A stretch of 64,000 nucleotides of DNA, from the NCBI GenBank assembly GCA_014239365.1, contig JAAZZB010000006.1:93040-157039 (forward strand). The letters are read 5' to 3'. The DNA comes from Verrucomicrobiia bacterium (lineage in GTDB: Bacteria > Verrucomicrobiota > Verrucomicrobiia > Limisphaerales > UBA1100). The translations under genes were made by a program, and so were the position numbers. Below the pieces are notes generated by a model, which was not told the DNA's origin, ran no database searches, and was given only the letters and a program-made list of their open reading frames with translations. Positions 63,851 through 64,000 of this stretch are shown here, one piece after another (positions within the stretch are counted from its first letter, which is position 1; the number at the start of each line of letters is the position of its first letter).

Positions 63851-64000
63851 TTAAGACAAAATTTCTTTTGCCACGTTGCCGTGGACATCCGTCAATCGAA
63901 AATCACGACCCGCGTAGCGATAAGTAAGTTTCTCGTGGTCGAGGCCCATTAGGTGCAGGAGCGTGGCGTGGAGGTCGTGAAAATGCATTCGGTTTTCGAT
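63851..64000 (-). CDS. DUF1501 protein, C-terminal fragment (gene continues beyond window)
   Basis: A 49-residue tail (5' part lies beyond the right edge): [40 protein letters not shown] and KEILS, stop at 63851. It differs only at scattered positions from the end of the DUF1501 gene at 59433, so the two are close paralogues flanking the DUF1553 gene. No signal, start or catalytic region is visible here. Confidence 0.85.
   Translation of the reverse strand: MENRMHFHDLHATLLHLMGLDHEKLTYRYAGRDFRLTDVHGNVAKEILS

Overview
The window most likely comes from a marine or host-associated bacterium of the Planctomycetes-Verrucomicrobia-Chlamydiae group, probably a Verrucomicrobiota. The evidence is its gene families: formylglycine sulfatases, Tat-exported DUF1501 proteins, a DUF1549/DUF1553 'Planctomycete cytochrome' protein, large propeller/HEAT/cytochrome c dehydrogenases, a ceramidase-like protein, a planctomycete/verrucomicrobial-type ECF sigma factor next to a FecR-like protein, and many palindromic intergenic repeats. 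No rRNA, tRNA, CRISPR array, insertion sequence or replication origin was recognised.

Layout. 0-8.9 kb: end of a sulfatase, a solo HicB, a 1581-residue multidomain exported protein, and a run of lipoproteins and Sel1-repeat proteins. 8.9-16.2 kb: a HigBA-type toxin-antitoxin pair, Dtd, an exported TIM-barrel protein, a polytopic membrane protein, an ECF sigma/FecR-like pair and a Y-family polymerase. 16.5-37.3 kb: a DsbD-alpha-like redox protein followed by an FG-GAP protein with an in-frame UGA, a prolyl-oligopeptidase-type peptidase, two sulfatases, a ThuA/cytochrome c fusion, a Phd/VapC pair, a ceramidase-like protein, a TetR regulator with a divergent cytochrome lipoprotein, a RidA-like protein without a normal start codon, two DUF1501 proteins, a VHL-beta-domain protein and a sialidase. 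37.5-51.8 kb: a phosphonate gene cluster. 51.9-64 kb: an esterase, a second FG-GAP protein with an in-frame UGA, hicB/hicA remnants, an AT-richer DUF2075-type ATPase, a sulfatase, an FkbM methyltransferase, and DUF1501 and DUF1553 genes.

Two things stand out. First, the FG-GAP genes at 16987-18192 and 52788-54119 are each interrupted by one in-frame TGA. Both TGAs lie at the same aligned position, both are followed by a Cys codon, and both have a hairpin with the same AGTTT loop starting exactly 19 nt after the TGA. This fits selenocysteine insertion (a Sec-Cys motif with a bacterial SECIS element) in a family I do not know as a selenoprotein family. A DsbD-alpha-like gene lies directly upstream of the first copy.

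Second, the cluster at 37.5-51.8 kb combines the phosphonoacetate route for 2-aminoethylphosphonate (AEP) breakdown (phnW, phnY, phnA) with a quaternary-ammonium-type Rieske oxygenase, two DAO-family FAD dehydrogenases, EtfBA and a membrane Fe-S ETF:quinone oxidoreductase-like protein, under an XylR-type regulator. I infer that it demethylates N-methylated AEP before cleaving the C-P bond, with the electrons going to the quinone pool. The cluster is interrupted at three junctions by interspersed palindromic repeats, which also occur in several other intergenic gaps.
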